The notes: generated by a model from the letters alone, not told the origin. A stretch of 64,000 bases of DNA from Biscogniauxia marginata (GCA_022695795.1 MU404133.1:1-64000), one strand, 5' to 3'; counted from the stretch's first letter, positions 1 through 12,100 are shown. Translations and numbers: made by a program.

Positions 1-80
1 TATATTTTTATTAATTATATTTTTATTAATTATATTTTTATTAATTATATTTTTATTAATTATATTTTTATTAATTATAT
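1..80. repeat. 15-bp AT tandem repeat
   Basis: Five copies of the 15-mer tatatttttattaat run head to tail from base 1, with a partial sixth. They lie in RIP-degraded transposon DNA and contain no C or G. Confidence 0.85.
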
Positions 81-480
81 TATTAAACGCATTTTTATTT
101 ATTATATAAATACGTATATTATAATTAATTTAATTATATATATTATATTATTTTTATTTAATTATTACTTTTTTTATATTAAATAATTTTTATAAACTAA
201 TTATAAATATTTATAATATTTATAAAAAAGCCTTTTTAATATTTTTTAACTTTATTTATAATAAAATTAAATTATAATAATATTTTAAGAATTATTATAA
301 ATATTTTAATTTCTTAAAATATTTAATTTATATCGAGATTAAATATATATATATATATATATATACTTTTTATATAAAAAATAATATAATAATAACCTTT
401 TTTAAATTGAAAAAAATTAATTTATATATTTAAAATAGTTATTATAATAATAAATACTTTTATAAAACTAACTAAAAAAT

Positions 481-922
481 TGTTACAATTTAACATGTGA
501 CTAACAAGTAAGGAAAAAGATGCCTAAAGTCTCAGGCATCACTCGAAGAATTTCCGGTTGAGCGTCCGGAAAGCCCCACTTAAAAGAGTGTGTCTGTAGG
601 TGTCTCAAACATAACAGGAGAAGTGTCTTTACCACTCTCGGACACCAAGAGACACGGAGCTACTTTGAAAGGAAGGAAAAGTATAAGAAGTTTAAGGTTT
701 CCTATGTATCTAGTCATTCATTCTAGTTCTTTAGCTATTAATTTAAGACTATAGTCACTCTTTAATATTATAGTAAGAATACCTTGAAATCTCTTTGACG
801 AACAAAGCATTATAAATTACCTGAACTAATCTCAACCCACTATTATCTTTAAATTAAGAAAACCTAGTACATACTCACCTATGAAGTCAACTGACTAGGA
901 ATACACAGGGAGGTTCGTCACA
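481..922 (+). mobile_element. Solo LTR (gypsy family), 442 bp, TSD AAAAT
   Basis: It starts TGTTAC and ends GTTCGTCACA, the same end block as the LTRs of the 39799-47304 element but in the opposite orientation (element coding strand would be plus). AAAAT lies directly on both sides (476-480 and 923-927). Removing the LTR and one AAAAT gives a sequence matching the uninterrupted site near 12380-12400. The inner 480-690 part (U3 side) contains short hairpins, for example GATGCC/GGCATC and TTCCGG/CCGGAA, and is not related to the U3 of the other LTRs here. It is far less RIP-mutated than its surroundings, so it arrived later. Confidence 0.9.
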
Positions 923-2111
923 AAAATATTTTTTATAACGTAATAATAATAACGTTTTATTAAGTTTTTTATAACATTTTTCGAATTTTATAAAATAATA
1001 ATTTTTATAATAATTTAGAATTAATAAATATTTAAAGCTTTATATTCGATTTTTAATATAAAAATTAAAATGCTTTATAAATTTTATATTAAGTTTATTT
1101 ATTATTTAATTATTAATTTTTATTTTATTTTTATTTTTTAATAATAATAAGTTATCGCGATATTATAAAATTAAATACTTTTTTTAATTAATATAATAAA
1201 ACTATTAATATTATTAATTTAAATAATTATAACTTATTTTCGATTTTTTATTAAACTTATTAAAATTATTTATATCGTTTTATATTTATTATTATTATAT
1301 TAATTTAAATAATTATTTTAAGTATAAACTTTATTTCGTTAAAATTATATATATATATTTTTAAAATTTTATACTTTATAATTATTTTACATATTAATTT
1401 AAACTATTTTTAATATATATTTAAATTTTCGTATAAAGCTTTTTAATAATTGATTTATTTATTTAAATATATTTATAATAATTTTTATCGTCATATAAAA
1501 TTAAAAGTTTAAATTTTTTTAACGCGCCTCGTGTCGTGTTCGCGTAATAAAAGGTTTATTATTATAATAACGTAACTTAAATAAAAAAATTAATTATTAT
1601 TTCTTCGTAAAATATAAAATTTTAAATATTTAGTTTTATAATTAATCGTATAAATATATCGTTATTTCGCCTTTATAATATTATATAAAAACATTATAAA
1701 GTATTATTAACTTATAATAACTTATTTTTAAATAATGTTATTTATATTTAATTATATAAATTATTCAAGTTTTTATTAATATTATTAAATTTTAAAATAA
1801 ATAAATTTATTTTTTTATTTTTTTATTTTTTTTAAAAAATATATAAATATAATTTTACGCGTTTTAATAATAATAATAAACATATTATTTATAAATTAAT
1901 TAACTTAAATCACGCGTTAAAAAATTAACTACTTAATATAAAAAAGTATTCGGTTTTTAAAATATAAAATTAAAAAAGATAATTCGAATAATAATAATTA
2001 TTAATTAATTTTAATGCCGCGTAAATGTTTTTTAATAATTAAAATTATAAAAGTTATAAAAACTAGCTTATTTATTTATATAACTTACTTGCTTATAAGA
2101 TACGTTATATA

Positions 2112-2508
2112 ATTAAATTAATTATAATACGTATATTTATATAATAAATAAAAATACGTTTAATAATATAATAAATAAAATTTTTTTAATAATTTAAATT
2201 TTAAAGAGTTATAATTAATTTTATTTATTATTAATTCTTTATTTTAATTTTAAAAAGTTTTAATTTAAAAATTATAATAAACTAGTTAATTTAAATTACG
2301 CGTTGAAAAACCGAATATTTAATATAAAAAAGGTATTTAATTTTTAAAACGTAAAACTAAAAAAATAATTCGAATAATAATAATTATTAATTAATTTTAA
2401 TATCACGTAAATGTTTTTTAATAGTTAAAATTATAAAAGTTATAAAAACTAGCTTATTTATTTATATAACTTACTCGCTTATAAAACACGTTAATTTCTT
2501 TTTATTTT
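2112..2508 (-). repeat. Inverted end fragment of the RIP-degraded TIR transposon
   Basis: This is the reverse complement of about 11055-11440, the left 400 bp of the element copy at 11055-14291. It ends with the family terminus, read inward from the right as AACGTGTTTTATAAGCGAG. It abuts the right end of copy 1, so two element ends lie together. Confidence 0.6.
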
Positions 2509-4374
2509 TATTTTAAATTATAACTTATAAAGTTTATATTATAAACTATATAAGCTTAATTATAACCTAGCAATTAAGCGGCGTTGCTTTTACGCGATAG
2601 TTTATAATATATAAGAGTCTTTTTAGCTCTTATTATAAGTATTACCATAGCTGTTACTATTACGGTTACTATGGTAAAGCTATTCGGACGGCTACGTTGC
2701 CATGGCCTGCGTTATCACGGCTTAGTTTTGGTACTTAAAAAATGTATGTAGCTCGCTAGCAGTGTAAGGAACCTTTCTTTCCCCACGCAATTCTTTTTCA
2801 TTGTAATACAGAGATTTCTCGAGCCCTCGCGCCCTGGGTCTTATTGCAGTCCGTGACAATGGCTAGTTAGGTGATAACAGATGGTACATGGGCGGTTACA
2901 AATCAACTTGTTACGCAACTCTTTTATTTCAATCTATGCCTGTCTTCAACGCTTCTAGCCCTGTCTAGTACAAGCCACCATGGTTGAATGCCGAGAGATT
3001 CCTAGACAATAGAGGATGCCGTTCGTTAGCATCCTTAGCCATGAATACACCCCGCGCTCCAGTCTTAGTTCTACTTCATTAGTGTTCTAGCTACGAGCAT
3101 GAAACTACTTTCTTCATGTTCCTTATGGTTATTCCATCGTTGGTTGCTACCTTGTACGCCATCGTAACGGGAACAAGATATTATCAAAATAGGACTCGAA
3201 TGTCCAGCTTTACGGTAATATTAACATATAGAAATTCAGTAGCCTGGGGTAATTGCCTGTCTTTATGGCTGTAAAGAGGTGTATATATAAGGTAAAACCA
3301 TTCCTTATACCGTATTTAGGTAAACAACAGGATTACTCGGCACCTAAGATCCTGTCCCATATATAGTAGGAACCGATAAACCACCAATACGACCTAAACC
3401 TGCATGCATTTATATAGGTTTAAAATGTATATCGATTTAACCATATAAGAAATTAGCCTGGTTCTTGTTGAAATACAGGGTTATGAGGTTTCTTTTTTGG
3501 GTGAAGAGCTATTTAGAGTGTGTGAGAGGACCTGTTCCTATATACATAATAGATGCAGTGACCCTGTACCTATACATCACAACTACCCCCTTGACACCTA
3601 TTTCAGCAGTTCTTACAATATATGTGTCACTGTCACTTGACTTGTCTAATTGCAGTTAAATGTAAGTCAAAACCTCGTCTTGTCATATATGGAGTGGAAT
3701 GGTCATTACACGCAAAATCGTCTGCGATGTATAGCACCTTCAATATGGACGGAGCATTTTTATGACATACTTCACAGCTGCGCCGTTCTTCCATCTCAAA
3801 ACATTGCACTCCTAAAGACTCACGTACAAAATACTAGTATGTGCTGCTAGAAGTAAGCAAGCAGAGAGTTACGTTGTAGGAAGATGGAGAGGTGCAATAG
3901 ACACGTGGCCTAGGGGATCGAAGGGACTGTGGCATGTGAAGGCACTATGTCCTGAGTTAGGTACCTGTAGTTTTATTTCTAGTTGTTCGCGCAACAGCAA
4001 CAGTTACTTTTACTCCACATGTTTCCCAAATCCACTGTGAAAGGTGCGTTAGTTGCGTCGGTCATCACCGTAACAGGCTTAGCAAATTTTGCCATTTTCT
4101 AAAATCCGCGTCTAGAATCAGAGTCTATTGGGATAAAGATAAAACTTCTAGTCTAAGGTAAAGGAGATGTATGCAAACTCTATAAGACCATATAGCAAAG
4201 GATACGCTTCATAGTTTAACTCAAGTGTTTCTCTGAAGGTCCCAATTTACAACCCAGTCTTTCACAATCTGGTTAGTCGAACGTGTGATTACAGTTGACT
4301 GCTTTGCTAATCAGCCGCTCCGGACACCGGACACCGTTTGTCGTGTTTCCGGGCCTTACTGCCAGCAATGCGTG
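2509..4374. other. Gene-free stretch, RIP island edge to monooxygenase 3' end
   Basis: Base composition returns to normal between about 2550 and 2750. No open frame of convincing length or splice pattern was seen on either strand. The last 100 bases or so are presumably the 3' UTR and terminator of the minus-strand monooxygenase. Confidence 0.6.
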
Positions 4375-6422
4375 CTACTCCCCGCTCTGGAAAACTGCCC
4401 TGTTCTCAATGCTGTCTTGGTCAACGTTCCCTATAGTGCTCGTGAAACCGGTCTTTCGGAGAGAATCGACTGCCGCCTTGATCGCTTCTCTTGCAGCTGC
4501 AGAGACCTCTACGTTACCAGTAACCACATCGAGGATCTTCTCTGGATGAACGTTATCCACATCGCCGGTGACAGAGGCTCTCCAAGCCACATGGTCGTCC
4601 GGCCTGACGAGCACCGCATCTCGCTCCCAAATCTTTCGTACATGCTCTTCGTCGGGTAGACGGACCATTTTCAGAGGGATATGCCTTTTCTCAGCTGCCG
4701 GTGCAAACACTGATGCAAACCGACCGTCTTTCGTAAAGTCGACCAGGGTGTACTCCCTGCCTTGCCCGAAAATGTCAAAGATGCTAGTTACTCCATCCTT
4801 GAGGAAGACCTGAGGTGCTCTGGCGCCGGGCCAAGTTGATGGTATATAAGACCTTTCGGAATAAGGAGGTTCTTCTGTTCCATCTTCGTCCGGGCAGATG
4901 ATGGGCGAGTTATTATAGCGGTACCCATATACGATTCCTTGGTCCTTGTTTGCGCCATCGTTAAGAGTGAGATGGCGTCGAATCTTCTCTCTTAGTTCTG
5001 CACCATCTTCCGATACCACTGATTTGCCAGACTCCGCCACCCAGCGCCAGACCTCATCCTGGAAACCCCAGTGTACTCCTGACCTCTCGATAGCTCTCTG
5101 TGCAACAGGTCTTCGCTCTGCCTCATATGCGTCAAGTAGACTAGGACCTCCATACCCGGAAAGGACAGCTGCGATTTTCCATCCGATATCAAAGCTGTCG
5201 ACGACTGCGGTATTCAATCCGTAGCCACCTATGGGTATATTTTGGTGTGCGGCATCTCCCGCTAGGAATACCCTCTTGTAGGGAGAAGAGAATTCGTTAA
5301 CGATGCAAATGGTTGGTCGCCAGGTGCTGAAAACCGGAACTTCATCAATCTTGATAGGCACGGGTGATCCCACACCCCCTAGGCCTTTCGACACCGCCTC
5401 GTGAGGGTCCACCGATTTCGCGTCCGTTCCCAGCGGTACTGGAGCATTCATAGTCCAAGTATCCTTCTCGTCAAGAGAAACCAAGACATGACCGCTAACG
5501 AAAAACACGTGAGTGAAGTGGCCCTGACGATGGAGAGTCTCTAGGTCGCGTGATTTGAATTCACACAGATACATAGCACGCTCGCTGTAAATGGATTTGT
5601 TAGCCGCCTAGCCGTGAAATTATGAAAGCAAGGTTCAAGGTTCACTTACACCGGACCTCCTATCAAGGTCTTTCCTAGCCCTTTGCGAACAGCGCTGCCT
5701 GCTCCATCACAGCCGATCACATACTTCGATGCAACAATATGCTTCTCCCCAGAAGCATCAATGAGTTCACTTGTCACCCCCGATTCGGTCTCTGTCAAGC
5801 TCAAAAATTTCAAACCGAAGACAGACTTGATCAGATCCTGCTTCTGGATATGCGGTTTAAGCCACGCCTCGAAAACCTTTTGCGAGCAGCGCTGCCATGG
5901 CTCACGAGGCTGAGTGCCATCATTCTGTTTCTTGATAGTCTCTCTCCACTCACTGACAGAAGGCAGTTTCTATTGTCTGGTTAGCCACACATACACAAAC
6001 AAACAAACAAAGAACTTACCCATCTCAGTATCTCTTGACCCTCAGAGAAGCCGGTGCTGATGATTATATCAAAAGGGTATTCCGGAGGTACACCTTAGCG
6101 GTTATGTTAATACCAAACTTTCGTGTTTCGCTCTTAAAATTCATGTTGTCAATCACTTACCAACCTCACGAAAGCCGTCAGCAATCCCCAGCCTGCGGTA
6201 AAGCTCCATGCTCCTGGCATTGGTTTGATCCATTTTTGGCCATTTCGTAGTAGTCAGATTGCGTTCCGCTAACATGCATGGAATGCCGTGCTTCGATAGT
6301 TGCAGGGCAGCAATCATCCCAGAAGGGCCGCCGCCCACAATCAGCACCGGTGTTTCGTGATGGACAGTCTGGAAAAGCAGTTAGTTGGAGGACTTGTGAA
6401 TAATGATACGTCAACATACCAT
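4375..6422 (-). CDS. FAD-dependent aromatic (phenol-type) monooxygenase, 604 aa, 5 exons
   Basis: Class A flavoprotein monooxygenases of this kind hydroxylate aromatic rings with NAD(P)H and O2 in the cytosol. Exons read on the minus strand: 6422-6420, 6368-6161, 6093-6020, 5969-5650, 5584-4375. They sum to 1815 bases in one open frame. FAD-binding GGGPSG is at residues 13-18, the CDGAGS (DG) motif near 182-187, and GDAAHQNIP (GD motif) at about 311-319. The C-terminal ~200 residues match the usual thioredoxin-like dimerisation tail of phenol hydroxylase/TfdB relatives, and the length is typical. The start codon stands alone on a 3-base exon: ATG is followed directly by GTATGT and a 51-bp intron, giving MTVHHETPVLIVGGG. 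No better ATG precedes the dinucleotide-binding motif. The substrate is unknown. All catalytic motifs are intact, so it is probably functional. Confidence 0.9.
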
Positions 6423-7817
6423 TTCTATTTCTGTCTCTATTTAGCTTTTTCTCTTGTGTTGAATCTTCTCTGTTGAAATTTCTTTTCTGCAGGCGTCTGC
6501 CATCTTTATTATATCGACTTAGACGGAGATACGGGCAGTTCGGATACCGTTTCTGGCCGGAAGTGGAAATATTCAAGGCACTCAACTTGACCTCCACTTG
6601 CCGAACGCTGTCTAAACTTCCCGTGACCCCGTGCTAAGGACAAGCCTTTGCCGATCTTGAAGATCGACACCACTAGCTGAAACCTTTGAAGGCCGTTTCA
6701 TAGAGATGGACTGCCAAGTGAGTCTCAGCGAAATCTCAATAGGTATTATTATCTACATGCCTCGATAATATAGCACTGCACTAAAAAAATAAAAAATAAA
6801 CATTAGTCCCGTTAGCCGGGGCATGTCTTAGTCGATGTCGCCATACAGGCCTCCTTTAGGGGGTAGGGGTTAACTTCGTTGTTTTGCGAAGGGCTAGATC
6901 TAAAGGTACGCGGATAGACAGATGGTCGGTCGCTTTACACCTAAATAGTCCCTATGTCTCCCGAGCACCCTTGTATCATGTGTTCTCACCGCTATAAACC
7001 ACGATAGTAGGCTGAGCTCTTGGCATTTGAGCATCTGAAATGTCTTCACCACCTCGTGTGAACAAATACAGCGTTGGGCCGTGATTTTGGCATTTCACCC
7101 GTCGGCAACATGATCTCGGGTTAGCAAACAAGTCTGCCATTCTCATCACGTGTAGGTCATAAGCTACCTAATTCCCGCCGAAACGCGGTAGGTGAGGCTA
7201 GCTCCCTATTTGACTGAATTAACAGGTCGTGTGCCAATCAGATTTGGGCCAAGATATCAAGACAACATGCCCAGCTACGCGGTCTTGTAAATGATCCGAA
7301 GCGCAATTATACCGCGTACGACACTCAACCGCCAAGGTTCTCCATCACGAGCCTACTACGACATAGTACAGTCACCGCAGGATCTCATTGGTCGATCTGT
7401 CCTTTCCCCAGGCTCGGATTAATAATTGTAGATTGGTATGTAACGGTTACTACGCACGTCTTGCATCGTAGTGGGCGTCGTGCATTATTATCGGCGTCGG
7501 CCATTTCCCACAGCGCGGCTTAATCCACTACACTAGTGTAACAAGAGACAGACATAAAACCCGTAGCAGCGGCGTTGGCAGTACAATGGCTCGGACCTTA
7601 CACCAGCCTGGGTCCCCATCTGATCATGTGTTGTCGAAGTTCCTCGCAAAGCGGTCGGAGTGTCGGTCTCCGACCAAAGTCGCGACAAAGCGGCTATATG
7701 CTGTACCGATGCGATTATTTATTCGTCGACAGATTCTGCTTTCATGGTTAAGTTCAGGTTCTTGAATAATAGTATTCATCTGAAGTTCATTCCGCAATTA
7801 TACTTTTGTTGGGCATC
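6423..7817. promoter_or_regulatory. Divergent intergenic region between monooxygenase and cupin genes
   Basis: These 1.4 kb separate the starts of two divergently transcribed genes and should hold both promoters. No clear TATA box or known operator was recognised. It includes a dispersed-repeat relic at 6850-6985. I see no further gene. Confidence 0.45.
6850..6985 (+). repeat. Diverged dispersed repeat, copy A
   Basis: About 135 bp aligns by eye with 53590-53710: both run from CTCCTTTAGGGG through CGGTCGCTTT, then a stretch ending in a run of C's and GAGCACCC or GAACACTC. Differences are scattered transitions and small gaps. It carries no coding capacity and its parent element is unknown. 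Confidence 0.6.
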
Positions 7818-7920
7818 ACGATACGGCAACACGATACGGCAACACGATACGGCAACACGATACGGCAACACGATACGGCAACACGATACGGCAACACGAT
7901 ACTGCAACACGATACTTCAA
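7818..7920 (+). repeat. 13-bp tandem repeat (ACGATACGGCAAC) x7-8
   Basis: Six perfect copies of the 13-mer ACGATACGGCAAC are followed by one with a single change (7896-7908) and a decayed eighth. The array ends 18 bp before the chosen cupin start codon, so it sits in its 5' UTR or core promoter. The frame upstream of that ATG stays open through the array but has no other ATG. Confidence 0.95.
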
Positions 7921-7937
7921 AGGCTCAAGGTGTCATC

Positions 7938-8717
7938 ATGTCTAAACCCCAACTGCTTAAGGAAATGCCTCTCGGCAAGGTATGTTGACCTTATTCTGAC
8001 GTATCTGACTGCTTCTAACTTCAGCCAGGGCTGCAAGATAGGCCTTTACATGGATCCCGAGGCACCTATAGATTCTATCGATAGATTCTGGTCAGAGGTC
8101 GAGTACGATGGAAAGCCCGACTCTGATCTGTTCACTATCCCTAAGCATTGGCATAAAGTAAGAGTCTACAAGTTATATCTTTAGTGAGGGCTTGATCTAA
8201 CAATTGGGGACAGTATCACGATGAGATATTCGTACTGAAGAAGGGCCGCGGTGCCGTGACGGTTGAAGGGAAAACGACCATACTCGAGGCTGGGGGTGAG
8301 CCTTTACTCATCCCGAGATGGAACGTTCACAGCTTTACCAGCTTTAAGGGTGAGGCGATGACTTTGAAGGAGAGGACAGACCCGACTGGAGAACACAAAG
8401 CTTTGTAAGCTTTCCTTGATGGGTTAATCGATTACCCCGAAGAGGGACGTATATTAACGTGACTATAGGTTCTTCAACGATCTCTACTCGCAGGGCGTAG
8501 TTATTGGCCTCTTACATATGCTTCGAACTTTTTTCGACGGCGATACGTATCCGTCACTTCCGGGCAATATCAAAATCGTAGACCAAGCGGTATGTTTGTG
8601 ACGTTCCTGGTTCTGGTTTACTGGAAGCTAACGGCAGTACAGTTCATGTCGGTTTTTGGTGTACTCGCCAAACTTGTTGCTGTGTCTGATCGGAAACCCA
8701 TATCACTAGTACTCTGA
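7938..8717 (+). CDS. Small cupin-domain protein, 185 aa, 5 exons
   Basis: Exons 7938-7979, 8029-8157, 8214-8404, 8469-8589 and 8643-8717 sum to 558 bases and keep one frame. The first acceptor is taken as CCAG just before 8029, since the nearby CAG would break the frame. The cupin 1 motif is split by intron 2: HWH at residues 54-56, then YHDE at 58-61, giving His54, His56 and Glu61 as metal ligands. The second motif carries PRWNVH with His96. The rest is short (FFNDLYSQG and a hydrophobic C-terminus). Such single-cupin proteins may be metal-dependent dioxygenases, isomerases or non-enzymatic binders, and the sequence does not decide which. It is divergent from the aromatic monooxygenase, so a role in ring cleavage or intermediate handling is possible but unproven. 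Confidence 0.85.
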
Positions 8718-10310
8718 GTTGGTTCTGGAGTTCGCTACTTGCTCGAGGAGCATGTGCACAGTGTAGGGAACATGTTAGGGAGCTGGTGTGGATTGCCTTT
8801 TTGAAGGAGTATAATTAGATTGAAATATTTTTACTGCTCGAATGGTAACCACATGATTCAGATGTAATGGAGAGCGTGGCGAAGTAGGATACTGTTTGAT
8901 TAGTCGAGGGTTATAATAGCTTGGTTCAAGTTCAGGCACTGGCTAACTGGTGCTTCTGTTGTATTGTAGACTAGTAAAGAGGGGTTGAATCAACTGGTAA
9001 ATGCTCCTCGAGTTTGTATAATCATCGTCAGGCGGAATTATAAATGTGGCGATCACGCTCACGGAGCATCGGTTCTTGAGAAAATATCGTCTTGAAGAGC
9101 TACGTGGCCTAGGCGTCCCGGGCAAAGAATCTCATTGATCTAGCATTTCCATAGTAGTGGACGAACGTGTGTGACCCCTTGATAAAAGATACGATGGGTA
9201 GCTGAATCGAAATCGCTATAACAGGTCCGGTGAATATAGCGTCCAAGATCGGCTTTGTCGAAAATGGGCACTCTGGATCCCGGAATGATCGCAGAACCAC
9301 CATCGAACCTCCCCGAAACACATATACACATATATAGTAAGTCGGTTCTCTCTCAGAGCGAGATACATTTTAAGTAGATATTTGATTGCTATTAGGAGGA
9401 CCACGTAAGAATATGGCGGCATTCACCTATCACTCCTCTTCGATAGGAGGGGGCTGCTAGAAGCAAGAGGACCTCGTCCTCTCTGGTATCTCTTGGTCTG
9501 TTAGCAGTCACTCGTGCACCTAGTTTGTGCCACGCTGCGAAGTTTGCAATCCTCGGGGTTATTTAGCACAGGTAAATACGCAAGGGTTTTGGTGCATACC
9601 TCTCACGGCTTATTATTCTCTGGCTCTCTAGTGAATATAGTGAATGGCACAGTACCGTAGCTATATATTTAACTGTCTCACCTGATAAGCTTTGGCAATG
9701 AACAGTTTTGTCCATCGCCCGCTTCGGACACCGGGCAGTTTTTTGCTATGAGAAAAGACATACTTAGCGACACCTCAGCGACATGGCGGCGGGACAGGTT
9801 TCGACCTTGGATACGTGCTCATGCGACAGCGCCGAGCATGATGAGGCCCTTGGTAAGGTTGTACATGTAGCGCTCAAAACAAATGTCCACGACTATCATA
9901 GACAGTGGACTAATTTTTGTTATGGGCTGACAAATGTTTAGCTATACTATTTGATGTCTCGATCGCGATTCGTGCTATAACATACCCAGGCATAAAGTAA
10001 GGGGCGTACGTGTCGATGTAGCGAGGAATGCTACCCTAAGCTGCGTACGCGTTTTTACTATGCGACGATATATATGCAGCCAAGTCAAAGCGCAAACGGA
10101 ATCCTTGAGGAATAGAACTTGGCAGCTATGGTCGGGATAAATATCTCTATAGATGTCATGTTTTCCGGGGTATATACAACTCCGTTACAGTGTGAAGTGC
10201 TGTCCTTGGCAGAGACCGGGCTTTTATTGTTGGACGGATCGAATCATAAATTTCTAATCAAGGAGCACAGTGAAACGTCATTAAAGAATAGCTCTAAAGT
10301 TAACACGTAA
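8718..10310. other. Gene-free stretch downstream of cupin gene
   Basis: Normal base composition. Short frames exist on both strands but none shows a family motif, a consistent intron pattern or a plausible length. The first few hundred bases are likely the 3' UTR of the cupin gene. Confidence 0.5.
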
Positions 10311-11054
10311 AATTAAAAGGAGGCTAATATTAAATAGTAAAAGCTAAGTATAAACTTATATATAAGTTATTATATAAGTTAACCCTTGTTTTATTACTTA
10401 ATAACTTTTATTATAAATTAAATATAATAAAATATTATTTAATATTATTTATAAATTAATAAGTTATATAAATATTATAATAATATAACGGAATTTAAAA
10501 TTATATTTAATTTTTTAGTTTATTAATAAAAATATTAAAAATAAAAAAAGGAAAATTTAAAATGATTATTAAAGTTATTTTAATAATTAAATACATTTTA
10601 AGTTTTATTTCAATTTTATTATTTTATAATAAATATAATAACGAGTTATTTGTCACAACGGTGCCTTGTAAGCCGTTGCGCTAACAACCTTAAAAGGTCA
10701 GCGATTTCACCTATGAGAGTGAAATCCAAGGCTCTAATCCTGTCATATATGGCTCCCAGCCATACGGTGACAATTGTCACAGGCAGGGGTCACGGAAGCT
10801 ACTAGCACGTACCGTACCTGGCCCAGGTCAGTCCCTGACCTGTAGCAGGTATATAAGGGTAGCCTCTCTCCCCTTCCTTTGGGATAAGGCAAGCGTTTGT
10901 CTTGCCTTATCCCCCCCCCATAGGAATACACTGGTTGTACCTAGCTTGCCATACCTCCGTGACATTATTTTACTTATTATTTTATTATTAAATTATAGTA
11001 AATAAATAAATAAATAAATTTTTATAATAATTTTAAGTTTAATTATTAAAAATT
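10311..11054. repeat. RIP-degraded AT island, left part
   Basis: Composition switches sharply to A/T with few CA or TG pairs at about 10311. The source repeat is not identifiable. A well-preserved 314-bp insertion at 10651-10964 stands out inside it. Confidence 0.7.
10651..10964. mobile_element. 314-bp hairpin-rich solo LTR-like insertion, TSD TTATT
   Basis: A GC-balanced block sits in RIP-degraded DNA. It begins TGTCAC and ends GTGACA (6-bp inverted ends, TG...CA) and is flanked by TTATT at 10646-10650 and 10965-10969. Inside are perfect inverted pairs: GATTTCAC/GTGAAATC (10703/10719), GTGACAATTGTCAC (10767-10780, repeating the end motif), CAGGTCA/TGACCTG (10824/10836) and a 13-bp stem GGGATAAGGCAAG with its complement at 10901-10913. 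A TATATAAGG box at 10850 would place a start site near the 13-bp stem. Ends and TSD fit a solo LTR. No internal region or second copy is present, and it shares no sequence with the other LTRs in the window. Confidence 0.7.
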
Positions 11055-11629
11055 CTTTAACGTGTTTTATAAACAAATAAGTTATATAAGTAAATAAGCT
11101 AGTTTTTATAACTTTTATAATTTTAATTATTAAAAAATATTTACGCGGCATTAAAATTAATTAATAATTATTATTATTCGAATTATCTTTTTTAGTTTTA
11201 TATTTTAAAAACTAAATACCTTTTTTATACTAAATATTTAGGTTTTTAAAGTATAATTTATATTACTTAATTTATTACATTTTTTAAGTTAAAACCCTTT
11301 AAAATTAAAATAAAAAACAAAAAAATAAATAAAATTAATTATAACTCTTTAAAATTTAAATTATTAAATATCTTTTTATTTATTATATAAATATTATTAA
11401 TTATATCTTTATTTGTTATATAAATATATATATTATATCGTTTTCGTTTAATTATTACTTTTTTAAAGCCTCTTCTTTTTATTATTAATTATAATATTAT
11501 TCTTTTTAATTTATAAAATTACCTTTTTTTATATTAAATAATTCTCTTATTTATAATTATTTATTTTTAGTTTTATATTACTTATTAAAAATAAATTATT
11601 TTATTTTATAATAAAAACATTTTATATAT

Positions 11630-12100
11630 TATAACGAACCTCTTTATATGTTCTTAGTTAGTTGACTTCACAAGTGAGTACATATTAGGTTTTCTTGATT
11701 TAAAGGTAACAATAAATTAAGATTAATTCAAGTAATTTACAATGTTTTGTTCGTTAAAGAGATTTTAATGTATTTTCACTATAATATTAAAGAGTGATTA
11801 TAGTCTTAAATTAATAGCTAAAGAACTAGAATGAATAACTAGAAATAAAGGAAATTCCTTCCTTTTTATACTCGTTTTCCCCTTATACAGGATTTCTATT
11901 TTGGTATGTTAGATATCTTTGGATTACTCTATTTAAAGTGATCCATTTCATACTACCAAATGGATACATTTAGATCACCTTATCTATAGTGATTTATGTC
12001 ACGTGATATTACATAGAAATCCTTCATCCTATTAACATCCCCATGGTCCGTGTCTTAACACCCTTATAGGAAACCCTTTTAACAGGTTGGATTCATAACA
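11630..12100 (-). mobile_element. Solo LTR (gypsy family), 471 bp, TSD TATAT
   Basis: It reads TATAACGAACC at the start (RIP form of TGTGACGAACC) and ends ATTCATAACA. TATAT lies on both sides (11625-11629 and 12101-12105). The first ~240 bp match the shared end block of the family. The remainder is a distinct U3 with repeated AGTGATC/AGTGATT-type motifs, related only to the copy at 12997-13721. It is moderately RIP-mutated and interrupts the 11055-14291 transposon. Confidence 0.85.

Larger units (their letters stand above)
1..2111 (+). mobile_element. RIP-degraded TIR DNA transposon, copy 1 (left end cut by window)
   Basis: This block is almost pure A/T, with residual C/G mainly in CpG, as expected after heavy RIP (CpA to TpA). 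It aligns by eye along its length with 11350-14291. Lines near 200-480 and 923-1520 match 12110-12990, and 1520-2111 matches 13725-14291. The right end (about 2010-2111) is the inverted complement of the left end of copy 2, so the element has terminal inverted repeats of roughly 200 bp. No coding frame survives. A solo LTR at 481-922 interrupts it. The superfamily is not proven. Ends next to TA and a ~2 kb unit length would fit a Tc1/mariner-type element. Confidence 0.6.

Noticed and set aside
1..80. Telomeric or centromeric repeat at the window start
   Set aside because: The 15-bp AT unit is not a TTAGGG-type repeat and lies inside a transposon copy that continues beyond it.
4285..5224. Plus-strand frames of 81-124 codons
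   Set aside because: Shadows of the minus-strand FAD monooxygenase, whose motifs are unambiguous.
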